NCBI RefSeq assembly: GCF_964340395.1 | Contig: NC_135552.1 | Location: 1,681,001 to 1,745,000 of the forward strand | Origin: Glandiceps talaboti | Lineage: Eukaryota > Hemichordata > Enteropneusta > Spengelidae | DNA length: 64,000 nucleotides | Reading direction: 5' to 3' | Shown: positions 1-14,700 of the stretch, piece after piece | Position numbering within the stretch: position 1 is the first letter of the stretch | Layout of the letters: each line of letters opens with the position of its first letter | Translations under genes and position numbers: made by a program | Notes under the pieces: generated by a model | What the model was told of the DNA's origin: nothing | Database searches by the model: none | Seen by the model: the letters and a program-made list of their open reading frames with translations, nothing else

Positions 1-3000
1 ATTTAGCTATGAGACTACACAATTAGCTATGGGACTACACAATTAGCTATGAGACTACACAATTAACTATGAGACTACACAATTAGCTATGAGACTACAC
101 AATTAGCTATGAGACTATACATTTAGCTATGAGACTACACAATTAGCTATGGGACTACACAATTAGCCATGAGACTACACATTTAGCCACGAGACTACAC
201 AATTAGCTATGAGACTACACATTTAGCCACGAGACTACACATTTAGCTATGAGACTACATAATTAGCTATGAGACTACACAATTAGCTATGAGACTACAC
301 AATTAGCCATGAGACTACACAATTAGCCATGAGACTACACATTTAGCCATGAGACTACACAATTAGCTATGAGACTACACATTTAGCCACGAGACTACAC
401 ATTTAGCTATGAGACTACATAATTAGCTATGAGACTACACATTTAGCTATGAGACTACACAATTAACTATGAGACTACACAATTAGCTATGAGACTACAC
501 AATTAGCTATGAGACTACACATTTAGCCATGAGACTACACAATTAGCTATGAGACTACACATTTAGCCACGAGACTACACATTTAGCTATGAGACTACAC
601 AATTAGCTATGAGACTACACATTTAGCTATGAGACTACATAATTAACTATGGGACTACACAATTAGCTATGAGACTACACAATTAGCTATGAGACTACAC
701 AATTAACTATGAGACTACACAATTAGCTATGAGACTACACATTTAGCCATGAGACTACACAATTAGCTATGAGACTACACTATTAGCTATGAGACTACAC
801 AATTAGCTATGAGACTACACAATTAGCTATGAGACTACACTATTAGCTATGAGACTACACAATTAGCTATGAGACTACACATTTAGCTATGAGACTACAC
901 ATTTAGCTATGAGACTACACAATTAACTATGAGACTACACAATTAGCTATGAGACTACACATTTAGCCATGAGACTACACAATTAGCTATGAGACTACAC
1001 TATTAGCTATGAGACTACACAATTAGCTATGAGACTACACAATTAGCTATGAGACTACACAATTAGCCATGAGACTACACATTTAGCTATGAGACTACAC
1101 AATTAGCCACGAGACTACACATTTAGCTATGAGACTACACAATTAGCTATGAGACTACACATTTAGCTATGAGACTACACATTTAGCTATGAGACTACAC
1201 AATTAGCTATGAGACTACACATTTAGCCACAAGACTACACATTTAGCTATGAGACTACACATTTAGCCATGAGACTACACATTTAACTATGGGACTACAT
1301 GTACACATTTAGCTATGAGACTACACAATTAGCTATGAGACTACACATTTAGCTATGAGACTACACAATTAGCTATGAGACTACACAATTAGCTATGAGA
1401 CTACACATTTAGCTATGAGACTACACATTTAGCTATGAGACTACACAATTAGCTATGAGACTACATAATTAGCTATGAGACTACACAATTAGCTATGAGA
1501 CTACATAATTAGCTATGAGACTACACAATTAGCTATGAGACTACACAATTAACTATGAGACTACACATTTAGCTATGAGACTACACAATTAGCTATGGGA
1601 CTACACATTTAGCTATGAGACTACACATTTAACTATGAGACTACACATTTAGCTATGAGACTACACATTTAGCTATGGGACTACACATTTAGCTATGAGA
1701 CTACACAATTAGCTATGAGCCTACACATTTAGCTATGAGACTACACAATTAACTATGAGACTACACAATTAGCTATGAGACTACACATTTAGCTATGAGA
1801 CTACACAATTAACTGAGACTACACAATTAGCTATGAGACTACACATTTAGCTATGAGACTACACATTTAGCTATGAGACTACACAATTAGCTATGAGACT
1901 ACACATTTAGCTATGGGACTACACATTTAGCTATGAGACTACACGTTTAGCTATGGGACTACACATTTAGCTATGAGACTACACAATTAGCTATGAGCTT
2001 ACACATTTAGCTATGAGACTACACAATTAGCTATGAGACTACACAATTAGCTATGAGACTACACATTTAGCTATGAGACTACACAATTAGCTATGAGACT
2101 ACACAATTAGCTATGAGACTACACAATTAGCTATGAGACTACACATTTAACTATGAGACTACACATTTAGCCATGAGACTACACAATTAGCCATGAGACT
2201 ACTCAATTAGCTATGAGACTACACATTTAGCTATGAGACTACTCAATTAGCTATGAGACTACACATTTAGCTATGAGACTACACATTTAGCTATGAGACT
2301 ACACATTTAACTATGAGACTACACATTTAGCTATGAGACTACACATTTAGCTATGAGACTACACAATTAGCTATGAGACTACTCAATTAGCTATGAGACT
2401 ACACATTTAGCCATGAGACTACACAATTAGCCATGAGACTACTCAATTAGCTATGAGACTACACATTTAGCTATGAGACTACACAATTAGCTATGAGACT
2501 ACTCAATTAGCTATGAGACTACACATTTAACTATGAGACTACACAATTAGCTATGAGACTACATAATTAGCTATGAGACTACACATTTAGCTATGAGACT
2601 ACACATTTAGCTATGAGACTACACAATTAGCTATGAGACTACACAATTAGCTATGAGACTACACAATTAGCTATGAGACTACATAATTAGCTATGAGACT
2701 ACACAATTAGCTATGAGACTACACAATTAGCTATGAGACTACACAATTAGCTATGAGACTACTCAATTAGCCCTGAGACTACACAATTAGCCATGAGACT
2801 ACACAATTAGCCATGAGACTACACAATTAGCCATGAGACTACACAATTAGCTATGAGACTACACAATTAGCTATGAGACTACACAATTAGCTATGAGACT
2901 TCACATTTAGCTATGAGACTACACAATTAGCTATGAGACTACACAATTAGCTATGAGACTACACAATTAGCTATGAGACTACACATTTAGCTATGAGACT

Positions 3001-6000
3001 ACACAATTAGCTATGAGACTACATAATTAGCTATGAGACTACACAATTAGCTATGGGACTACACAATTAGCTATGGGACTACACAATTAGCTATGGGACT
3101 ACACAATTAGCCATGAGACTACACATTTAGCTATGAGACTACACAATTAGCTATGAGACTACACATTTAGCTATGAGACTACACAATTAGCTATGAGACT
3201 ACACATTTAGCTATGAGACTACACAATTAGCTATGGGACTACACAATTAGCTATGAGACTACACAATTAACTATGAGACTACACAATTAGCTATGAGACT
3301 ACACAATTAGCTATGAGACTATACATTTAGCTATGAGACTACACAATTAGCTATGGGACTACACAATTAGCTATGAGACTACACATTTAGCCACGAGACT
3401 ACACAATTAGCTATGAGACTACACATTTAGCCACGAGACTACACATTTAGCTATGAGACTACATAATTAGCTATGAGACTACACAATTAGCTATGAGACT
3501 ACACAATTAGCTATGAGACTACACAATTAGCTATGAGACTACACATTTAGCCATGAGACTACACAATTAGCTATGAGACTACACATTTAGCCACGAGACT
3601 ACACATTTAGCTATGAGACTACATAATTAGCTATGAGACTACACATTTAGCTATGAGACTACACAATTAACTATGAGACTACACAATTAGCTATGAGACT
3701 ACACAATTAGCTATGAGACTACTCAATTAGCCCTGAGACTACACAATTAGCCATGAGACTACACAATTAGCTATGAGACTACACAATTAGCCATGAGACT
3801 ACACAATTAGCTATGAGACTACACAATTAGCTATGAGACTACACAATTAGCTATGAGACTTCACATTTAGCTATGAGACTACACAATTAGCTATGAGACT
3901 ACACAATTAGCTATGAGACTACACAATTAGCTATGAGACTACACAATTAGCTATGAGACTACACATTTAGCTATGAGACTACACAATTAGCTATGAGACT
4001 ACAGAATTAGCTATGAGACTACACAATTAGCTATGGGACTACACAATTAGCTATGGGACTACACAATTAGCTATGGGACTACACAATTAGCCATGAGACT
4101 ACACATTTAGCTATGAGACTACACAATTAGCTATGAGACTACACATTTAGCTATGAGACTACACAATTAGCTATGAGACTACACATTTAGCTATGAGACT
4201 ACACAATTAGCTATGGGACTACACAATTAGCTATGAGACTACACAATTAACTATGAGACTACACAATTAGCTATGAGACTACACAATTAGCTATGAGACT
4301 ATACATTTAGCTATGAGACTACACAATTAGCTATGGGACTACACAATTAGCCACGAGACTACACAATTAGCTATGAGACTACACATTTAGCCACGAGACT
4401 ACACATTTAGCTATGAGACTACATAATTAGCTATGAGACTACACAATTAGCTATGAGACTACACAATTAGCCATGAGACTACACAATTAGCCATGAGACT
4501 ACACATTTAGCCATGAGACTACACAATTAGCTATGAGACTACACATTTAGCCACGAGACTACACATTTAGCTATGAGACTACATAATTAGCTATGAGACT
4601 ACACATTTAGCTATGAGACTACACAATTAACTATGAGACTACACAATTAGCTATGAGACTACACAATTAGCTATGAGACTACACATTTAGCCATGAGACT
4701 ACACAATTAGCTATGAGACTACACATTTAGCCACGAGACTACACATTTAGCTATGAGACTACACAATTAGCTATGAGACTACACATTTAGCTATGAGACT
4801 ACATAATTAACTATGGGACTACACAATTAGCTATGAGACTACACAATTAGCTATGAGACTACACAATTAGCTATGAGACTACACAATTAGCTATGAGACT
4901 ACACATTTAGCTATGAGACTACACATTTAGCCATTAGACTACACATTTAGCTATGAGACTACATAATTAGCTATGAGACTACACAATTAGCTATGAGACT
5001 ACACATTTAGCTATGAGACTACACAATTAGCTATGAGACTACACAATTAGCTATCAGACTACATAATTAGCTATGAGACTACACATTTAGCCATTAGACT
5101 ACACATTTAGCTATGAGACTACACAATTAACTATGAGACTACACAATTAGCTATGAGACTACACAATTAGCTATGAGACTACACATTTAGCTATGAGACT
5201 ACACAATTAGCTATGAGACTACACATTTAGCCATGAGACTACACAATTAGCTATGAGACTACACATTTAGCTATGAGACTACACATTTAGCTATGAGACT
5301 ACACAATTAGCTATGAGACTACACATTTAGCTATGAGACTACACATTTAGCTATGGGACTACACAATTAGCTATGAGACTACACAATTAGCTATGAGACT
5401 ACACAATTAGCTATGAGACTACACATTTAGCTATGAGACTACACATTTAGCTATGAGACTACACATTTAGCTATGAGACTACACAATTAGCCACGAGACT
5501 ACACAATTAGCCATGAGACTACACAATTAACCATGAGACTACACATTTAGCCATGAGACTACACAATTAGCTATGAGACTACACAATTAGCTATGAGACT
5601 ACACATTTAGCTATGAGACTACATAATTAGCCATGAGACTACACAATTAAATATGAGACTACACATTTAGCCATGAGACTACATAATTAGCTATGAGACT
5701 ACACAATTAGCTATGAGACTACACAATTATCTATGAGACTACATAATTAGCTATGAGACTACATAATTAGCTATGAGACTACACATTTAGCTATGAGACT
5801 ACAGAATTAGCTATGAGACTACATAATTAGATATGAGACTACACAATTAGCTATGAGACTACATAATTAGCTATGAGACTACACATTTAGCTATGAGACT
5901 ACACAATTAACTATGAGACTACATAATTAGATATGAGACTACACATTTAGATATGAGACTACACAATTAGCCATGAGACTACACATTTAGCTATGAGACT

Positions 6001-7012
6001 ACACAATTAACTATGAGACTACACAATTAGCTATGAGACTACACAATTAACTATGAGACTACACATTTAGCTATGAGACTACACATTTAGCTATGAGACT
6101 ACATGTACACATTTAGCTATGAGACTACACTATTAGCTATGAGACTACACAATTAGCCATGAGACTACACAATTAGCTATGAGACTACATGTACACATTT
6201 AGCTATGAGACTACACAATTAGCTATGAGACTACACATTTAGCTATGAGACTACACAATTAGCTATGAGACTACACATTTAGCTATGAGACTACACAATT
6301 AGCCATGAGACTACACATTTAGCTATGAGACTACACAATTAGCTATGGGACTACACAATTAGCTATGAGACTACACATTTAGCTATGAGACTACACAATT
6401 AGCTATGAGACTACACATTTAGCTATGAGACTACACAATTAGCTATGAGACTACACATTTAGCCATGAGACTACACAATTAGCTATGAGACTACACATTT
6501 AGCTATGAGACTACACAATTAGCTATGAGACTACACATTTAGCTATGAGACTACACAATTAGCTATGAGACTACACAATTAGCTATGAGACTACACATTT
6601 AGCTATGAGACTACACAATTAGCTATGAGACTACACATTTAGCCATGATACTACACAATTAACTATGAGACTACACAATTAGCTATGAGACTACACATTT
6701 AGCTATAAGACTACATAATTAACTATGGGACTACACAATTAGCTATGAGACTACACAATTAGCTATGAGACTACACAATTAGCTATGAGACTACACAATT
6801 AGCTATGAGACTACACATTTAGCCATGAGACTACACATTTAGCTATGAGACTACACATTTAGCTATGAGACTACACAATTAGCTATGAGACTACACAATT
6901 AGCTATGAGACTACATGAGACTACACAATTAGCTATGAGACTACACATTTAGCTATGAGACTACACAATTAGCTATGAGACTACACAATTAGCCATGAGA
7001 CTACACAATTAT
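1..7012. repeat. 20-bp satellite array, about 350 copies
   Basis: An almost uninterrupted head-to-tail array with unit aattagctatgagactacac runs from the window edge. The variable positions are aatt/attt, gctat/gccat/gccac and gaga/ggga. The phase is broken by small inserts containing acatgtacac near 1300, 6104 and 6190. All frames contain frequent stops, so it is not coding. There is no spacer DNA between units. Longer blocks are duplicated inside the array (offsets of 960-980 bp and about 4.16 kb). Confidence 0.98.
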
Positions 7013-7756
7013 GCATGTAAATTATGCATGTATATATGCATGCAATTATGATTAAAAAGAACAGTCAATTTAAGTCACAATTCATTTCATTAGAACATCA
7101 TAGCTCAATATAGTTATATACAAATGTTAGAATTCAAAGTGTCTATCGGTACATGTGTAGCTGCCTATAAATTGCCATTGACTGATGGACAAACTTTATG
7201 CAAAACAGGTCTAAAGTTTTGGGGTTGGCATCTAAAAAGTCACAATATCGACTTATCACATCACCACAAGTAAAATCACACAAACAGCTACAAGTGGTCT
7301 GTAGACCAATCGTATCATATACTGTGTGCCGTCGGATCTAACACGTCATTGTAATTTACTGAGTTTGTAATAAACCAATTCAAGTGGTAAGAATGGAAGA
7401 CAGAGAGAAACGATCACTGAAGCAAGTACCCCATCTGAAGGTATGCCACTTATACATGTACAGTTACTGTTAGTAGTAAAATAATTATCTTGAACTACAT
7501 GTATGCACCCTTCAAAACCCACCACACAACTCCACCAGCCCTCGAACCCACCACCCAACACCCAACCTTGATGAAAGTTCACCAACCTCTATTTACCTTG
7601 AACAGAGGTTGTAAGTTGTCTCAGAAGAGCGCATAGAATGGCAATTGTTGTATTTTTGGTTCCAATTGTTGAGTTACAGCTGCGTATCTGTCACCTAATA
7701 TATAACATCACTACATGTATACATGTACACATTTGTACAACAAAGTCCTCGGCAAC
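7013..7756. other. Unique intergenic sequence, no gene seen
   Basis: AT-rich, non-repetitive sequence apart from a short ATGCATG-rich stretch at 7010-7050. The short open frames here (79 aa on - and 70 aa on +) show no recognisable domain and look random. Confidence 0.6.
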
Positions 7757-7776
7757 TACACTACCAGAAATAAAAT

Positions 7777-10250
7777 TCTTACTTTCTTGTCTCAAGAAAA
7801 AAATTCTTGACACAAGAAAATTAAGAACAAACAAGCATGTTCAAGAATAAATAAGAAAGTTCAAGTATGCAAAATGTCAAAATGTATGGAATATATTCTT
7901 GACACAAGAATTTTTTCTTGCCCCAAGAATTTGTCAGAAATTTTTTTCTTATTGAATCTTAACATCAGGAAAGGCAATTCTCATTATAAGAATCTCCAAG
8001 AAATGTACCATACATATTCTTCATATGAGATTTGAATTCTTGAGTTTTCTTGCACAACAATCTTGGTACAAGAATAAAATTCTTACTTATGCTTGTCAAC
8101 CCATGCATTCTTGATACAAGAATTGAATTCTTGAGTTTTCTTGCTCAGCAATTCTTCTCACAAGAATAAAATTCTTACTTTTTCTTGTCAACCCATGCAT
8201 TCTTGTTACAAGAATTGAATTCTTGAGTTTTCTTGCCCAAGAATTCTTGGTACAAGAATGAGATTCTTACTTTTTCTTGTCAACCTCTGCATTCTTGAAA
8301 CAAGAATTGAATTCTTGAGTTATCTTGCCCAAGAATTCTTGGTACAAGAATGAAATTCTTACTTTTTCTTGTCAACCCATGCATTCTTGAAACAAGAATT
8401 GAATTCTTGAGTTATCTTGCCCAAGAATTCTTGGTACAAGAATGAAATTCTTACTTTTTCTTGTCAACCCATGCATTCTTGTTACAAGAATTGAATTCTT
8501 GAGTTATCTTGCCCAAGAATTCTTGGTACAAGAATGAAATTCTTACTTTTTCTTGTCAACCCATGCATTCTTGAAACAAGAATTGAATTCTTGAGTTTTC
8601 TTGAGCAAGAATTCTTGGTACAAGAATGAAATTCTTACTTTTTCTTGTCAACCCATGCATTCTTGAAACAAGAATTGAGTTCTTGAGTTTTCTTGCCCAA
8701 GAATTCTTGGTACAAGAATGAGATTCTCACTTTTTTCTTGTCAAACCATGCATTCTTGAAACAAGAATTGAATTCTTGATTTTCTTGCCCAAGAATTCTT
8801 GGTACAAGAATGAAATTCTTACTTTTTCTTGTCAACCCATGCATTCTTGAAACAAGAATTGAGTTCTTGAGTTTTCTTGCCCAAGAATTCTTGGTACAAG
8901 AATGAGATTCTCACTTTTTTCTTGTCAACCCATGCATTCTTGAAACAAGAATTGAATTCTTGATTTTCTTGCCCAAGAATTCTTGGTACAAGAATGAAAT
9001 TCTTACTTTTTCTTGTCAACCCATGCATTCTTGTTACAAGAATTGAATTCTTGAGTTTTCTTGAGCAAGAATTCTTGGTACAAGAATGAAATTCTTACTT
9101 TTTCTTGTCAGCCCATGCATTCTTAATACAAGAATTGAATTCTTGAGTTTTCTTGAGCAAGAATTCTTGGTACAAGAATGAAATTCTTACTTTTTCTTGT
9201 CAACCCATGCATTCTTGATACAAGAATTGAATTCTTGAGTTTTCTAGCCCAAGAATTCTTGGCACAAGAATGAGATTCTTACTTTTTCTTGTCAACCCAT
9301 GCATTCTTGTTACAAGAATTGAGTTCTTGAGTTTTCTTGCCCAAGAATTCTTAGTACAAGAATGAAATTCTTACTTTTTCTTGTCAGCCCATGCATTCTT
9401 GTTACAAGAATTGAATTCTTGAGTTTTCTTGAGCAAGAATTCTTGGTACAAGAATGAGATTCTTACTTTTTCTTGTCAACCCATGCATTTTTGAAACAAG
9501 AATTGAGTTCTTGAGTTTTCTAGCCCAAGAATTCTTGGTACAAGAATGAAATTCTTACTTTTTCTTGTCAACCCATGCATTCTTGAAACAAGAATTGAAT
9601 TCTTGAGTTTTCTTGCCCAAGAATTCGTGGCACAAGAATGAGATTCTTACTTTTTCTTGTCAATCCATGCATTCTTGTTACAAGAATTGAATTCTTGAGT
9701 TTTCTTGCCCAAGAATTCTTGGTACAAGAATGAAATTCTTACTTTTTCTTGTCAACCCATGCATTCTTGTTACAAGAATTGAATTCTTGATTTTCTTGAG
9801 CAAGAATTCTTGGTACAAGTATGAAATTCTTACTTTTTCTTGTCAACCCATGCATTCTTGAAACAAGAATTGAGTTCTTGAGTTTTCTTGCCCAAGAATT
9901 CTTGGCACAAGAATGAGATTCTTACTTTTTCTTGTCAACCCATGCATTCTTGAAACAAGAATTGAATTCTTGAGTTTTCTTGAGCAAGAATTCTTGGTAC
10001 AAGAATGAAATTCTTACTTTTTCTTGTCAACCCATGCATTCTTGTTACAAGAATTGAGTTCTTGAGTTTTCTTGAGCAAGAATTCTTGGTACAAGAATGA
10101 AATTCTTACTTTTTCTTGTCAACCCATGCATTCTTGATACAAGAAATGAATTCTTGGGATTTCTTGCCCAACAATTCTTGGTACAAGAATGAAATTCTTA
10201 CTCTTTCTTGTCTATCCATGAATTCTTGGGGTTTCTTGCCCAACAATTCT
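7777..10250. repeat. 92-bp minisatellite of nested palindromes
   Basis: About 26 units of roughly 92 bp lie in the left arm of the TA-flanked element. Each unit contains several hairpins: CAAGAATTCTTG (perfect palindrome), CAAGAATTgAATTCTTG, ATTCTTGaaaCAAGAAT and ATTCTTGgtaCAAGAAT. The separator is TTTTTCTTGTCAACCCATGC. The short minus-strand frames are by-products of the repeat. Confidence 0.93.
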
Positions 10251-11199
10251 TGGTACAAGTATGAGATTGTCAGTTAGACTCCATGCACAAACAAAAGGAT
10301 ATATCCCTTTTGTTAATAGTGTGTCTCCATTGGTCAAGCTTGTATATATGGCCATATATGGAAGTGTGTGGGCAGACCTGATGCTTTCTGGGATAGCATC
10401 ATTTGGCTCCATTTTTGAATTCACAACTGCACACCACACTTTGTTAGAAGATTGACAACATTGTCATTTTTGATCCTGCATCATACATCATAAGCTTGAA
10501 AAGATGGTTTAACCTTGACTGGTTTTAGAAAAAAGATTGTACCCAGCTTAGAGAGTGGCTTCTGTTGTGTTCAGAGTCTATCAACAAGTTTAAAAATGAA
10601 GACGTTAAAGAAGCAATCTGAAGGGCATTCTTTGGTAAGTGCAATTATTTCACATTCTTCAGAACTTTGAATCTGTATAAATGTTATCATGGCCATTGTT
10701 ACACTGGGCTTGAGGTTTAAAGTTTGACTCTCCTGCCAGTGAAAGGTCTTGCGATGTCATCAAATTTATCCTGTAAGCAATGTTTAGTACACTTCACTCA
10801 ATATACTCAAAGTCTAACTAACACCATGAAAATAAACCTTATGCAATCTTGAGCATGTGTACTTAGAAAAGGTGCAGATTAGCATATATTAGACTGACAG
10901 ATCAGCCATTGTGGTTGTGGCCTGGCCTACATGTAGGTACATTTTACATTGCCATGAAACTTGCCTAGCTACATGTACATCTCCAGAAGTAACATCCTAC
11001 ATAGCCCAGTAACTTGTCTTGTTTTACTATCTCAAGAAGCTCTCAACACTTAGTACAAAGACAAGGTCATGGGCAACACTTAACAATAGATATAATTATT
11101 AAAATGTACTCGATTACTATGGAAGTCTTTGACAACTTTTGAGACAATTTCTTTCTTGTTCACTTTCCAGGTTGGTTACCATGACAGTGTAGCTCAAGC
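10251..11199. other. Core of the TA-flanked element, no intact gene
   Basis: Non-tandem sequence between the left palindromic array and the reverse-transcriptase relic. Small open frames overlap on both strands at 10212-10455 but show no domain. Nothing else is recognised. Confidence 0.5.
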
Positions 11200-11655
11200 C
11201 TACCTCTTCCTTGTACAACTTGTGTCACCATATTGTTGTATGGCTGCGAGTCATGGATAATCTCTAAGGATATGGAGAATAAAATCAACTCCTTTGGCAC
11301 ATCATGTTACCGTATAATGTTAAACATCAAGAGGATTGACAAAGTACCAAATGTTACTATCTACAATCTTACGGAGACTGTGCCCCTTGTCGAGAGAGCC
11401 AGGAATCATCAACTGAAATTCCTTGGACATGTACTGCGCATGCCTGATGGGGAGCCTGTCAAGGAGTATGCATTGTATGTCCCAAAACATGGAAAGAGGA
11501 AACCTGGAAGGCCAAGAACCCTGTTCTCAAAATACATCCACTATCTTCTGGGAGATGCAGATGGCATGCTGAATCATGGTCAACTGTCAGAAATGGCTCA
11601 AAACTGTTGTGGCTGGAGGAAACGTATGGTCGACTGCTGCACAGCCGAAAGATGA
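11200..11655 (+). pseudogene. Non-LTR retrotransposon reverse transcriptase, C-terminal fragment
   Basis: The frame reads LLYGCESW, then about 60 residues later KFLGHVLRMPDGEP and GKRKPGRPRT, ending with a stop at 11653-11655. These are hallmarks of the region just after the RT palm in RTE/jockey-type LINEs (the YGxExW motif, then LGHVxRMP and a basic GKRxxGRP stretch). The catalytic YxDD box, endonuclease and most of the RT are absent, so it is a 5'-truncated relic. The stop is followed directly by GATGATGATGAC, resembling the short tandem tail of RTE elements. It sits inside the 7.1-kb TA-flanked element and must have inserted there or been captured by it. Confidence 0.8.
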
Positions 11656-12719
11656 TGATGACCTCTTCCTCGAAGAACAGATACTTTAGGACAAATTTAC
11701 TAATCCACATGACATGAAGAACACATCGTATACTATAGGAAGAAGCTGAAGGAACTCCATAGATACATTGTAGTACCTGACGAACGATGACAGCGAGTAG
11801 GAACAATTGTTGTTTAACTTTTTAATTTGATCCTCATTTTCCAAACTTGTAGTTTTTTCTGTGCAAAGAAATTCCTCCTGATAGAAAGAGCATTTAATTT
11901 TTTAAAGATTTTATTCAAGTTAATTAGATCATGGGCACTGATGAGAAATGGACTGGAAACAACAGCCAGGTAAAGCTATAAAGTTATGATGATTCTCTGT
12001 TGTCTGTCTGTCAGCCTTTTCTATTTCAACTTCTTCATCGACCTTTTTTTCAAAGCTACATTGTCACTTCTTTTCTGAAATCAGAAGTCAGATTACTTTG
12101 ATATTTGGTGCACTGAGAATGGCTATTTTCTGCACAGTTCAATCAGGATATTTTGACTTCTTGTCCAAAGTCATTGGTCAGATTGCACACACACACACAA
12201 AGAGAGATTTCTGTTGCCATCTAAATTACAGAAAGTGTGCATTTCTTGGGTAGGTACCCTGTTGCTGTTAACTGTCGTAAAATAGGCTATTAGCAAATTT
12301 TCTGGGGTTGTCTGTCAATGTCATACTTTTATCCTTGAGCTTGTGAAATCAAGGTCCATTAAGTTTTGGAGCAAGCCCAGTGGACTATTTCAATGGACTG
12401 AGGCCGTTTAAGTTAGGCTAAATATCTTGTAATTAATATCCAGATTTCATTTCACTGTAATAAGATAAATGTATGATGGCATTTGAAAGTATTTAAAGAA
12501 GATAAAACTGGTTGAAGTGTTACATGACATTGAAATGTTATATTTTCAGAAGAGTTCAAAAAATATTTAATGACAGTTTTATTGACTTACATGTATATTG
12601 CCATTATTTATGTAAATAAAAGTTTTAAAATTTACAAGTTTTGTTTGGAGTAGATTTTTCATTAAAGGGGACTGTATTTATGGAAATCATTTTTTCCATA
12701 TAATGAGTACTTTTCCTTG
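11656..12719. other. Core of the TA-flanked element, right part, no gene seen
   Basis: Unique AT-rich sequence with a short CA run at 12188-12200. No open frame of interest and no RNA gene were recognised. Confidence 0.5.
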
Positions 12720-14700
12720 AATATTCTCCAGATAAGAATTCTTTTTCTTGCATATTCTTGAGACAAGAATTCTCTTTCTTGAATATTCTTAGGACAAGAA
12801 TTCTCTTTCTTGAATATTCTCCAGATAAGAATTCTTTTTCTTGCATATTCTTGAGACAAGAATTCTTTCTTGAATATTCTTAGGACAAGAATTCTCTTTC
12901 TTGAATATTCTTGGGCCAAGAATTCTGTTGCTTGAATATTCTTGAGGCAAGAATTCTTTTTCCTAAATATTCTTGAGACAAGAATTCTCTTTCTTGAATA
13001 TTCTTGAGACAAGAATCCTCTTTCTTGAATATTCTTGAGACAAGAATCCTCTTTCTTGAATATTCTTGGGACAAGAATTCTCTTTCTTGAATATTCTTGA
13101 GACAAGAATCCTCTTTCTTGAATATTCTTGGGACAAGAATTCTCTTTCTTGAATATTCTTGGGACAAGAATTCTCTTTCTTGAATATTCTTGGGACAAGA
13201 ATTCTCTTTCTTGAATATTCTTGAGACAAGAATTCTTTTTCTTGAATATTCTTGAGACAAGAATTCTTTTTCTTGATAATTCTTGGGACAAGAGTTCTAT
13301 TTCTTGATTATTCTTAAGACAAGAATTCTTTTTCCTGAATATTCTTGGGGCAAGAATTCTTTTTCTTGAATATTCTTGAGACAAGAATTCTCTTTCTTGA
13401 ATATTCTTCGGACAAGAATTCTCTTTCTTGAATATTCTTGGGACAAGAACTCTTTTTCTTGAATATTCTTGGGACAAGAATTCTCTTTCTTGAATATTCT
13501 TGGGACAAGAATTCTATTTCTTGAATATTCTTGGCACAAGAATTCTCTTCCTTGAATATTCTTGGGATAAGAATTCTATTTCTTGAATATTCTTGAGACA
13601 AGAATTCTATTTCCTCAATATTCTTGAGACAAGAATTCTCTTTCTTGAATATTCTTGGGACAAGAATTCTCTTTCTTGAATATTCTTGGGGCAAGAATTC
13701 TTTTTCTTGAATATTCTTGGGACAAGAATTCTCTTTCTTGAATATTCTTGGGGCAAGAATTCTCTTTCTTGAATACTCTTGGGACAAGAATTCTCTTTCT
13801 TGAATATTCTTGGGACAAGAATTCTCTTTCTTGATAATTCTTGGGACAAGAATTCTATTTCTTGAAAATTCTTGGGACAAGAATTCTATTTCTTGAAAAT
13901 TCTTGGGACAAGAATTCTCTTTCTTGAATATTCTTGGGGCAAGAATTCTTTTTCTTGAATATTCTTGGGACAAGAATTCTCTTTCTTGAATATTCTTGGG
14001 GCAAGAATTCTCTTTCTTGAATACTCTTGGGACAAGAATTCTCTTTCTTGAATATTCTTGGGACAAGAATTCTCTTTCTTGATAATTCTTGGGACAAGAA
14101 TTCTATTTCTTGAAAATTCTTGGGACAAGAATTCTATTTCTTGAAAATTCTTGGGACAAGAATTCTCTTTCTTGAATATTCTTGGGACAAGAATGCTCTT
14201 TCTTGAATATTCTTGGGACAAGAATTCTTTTTCTTGATAATTCTCGGGACAAGAATTCTATTTCTTGATAATTCTCGGGACAAGAATTCTCTTTCTTGAA
14301 TATTCTTGGGACAAGAATTCTCTTTCTTGAATATTCTTGGGACAAGAATTCTTTTTCTTGATAATTCTCAGGACAGAATTCTCTTTCTTGAAAATTCTTG
14401 GGACAAGAATTCTCTTTCTTGAATATTCTTGGGACAAGATTCCCTTTTCTTGAATATTCTTGGGAGAAGAATTCTTTTCCTTGAATGTTCTTTGGACAAG
14501 AATTCTCTTTCTTGAATAATCTTGGCACAAGAATCCTCTTTCTTGATTATTCTTGGGACAAGAATTCTGTTTCTTGAATATTCTTGAGACAAGAATTTAT
14601 TCTTGAGAACATTCTTGGGACAAGAATTCTCTTTCTTGAATATTCTTGAGACAAGAATTATTTTTCTTGAATATTCTTGAAACAAGTTCTTAGGACAAGA
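12720..14700. repeat. 31-bp minisatellite of TTCTTG/CAAGAA palindromes
   Basis: About 63 units of 31 bp make up the right arm of the TA-flanked element. The core hairpin is ATTCTTGggaCAAGAAT, followed by TCTCTTTCTTGAAT. It shares the ATTCTTGnnnCAAGAAT motif with the 92-bp array of the left arm, so the two arms are related but were amplified with different periods. Long minus-strand frames (up to 271 aa) cross it in several overlapping phases because the unit rarely contains a stop. They are not credible genes. Confidence 0.93.

Noticed and set aside
1-7012. CRISPR-like array
   Set aside because: Short repeats follow each other without spacers, and the window is animal DNA.
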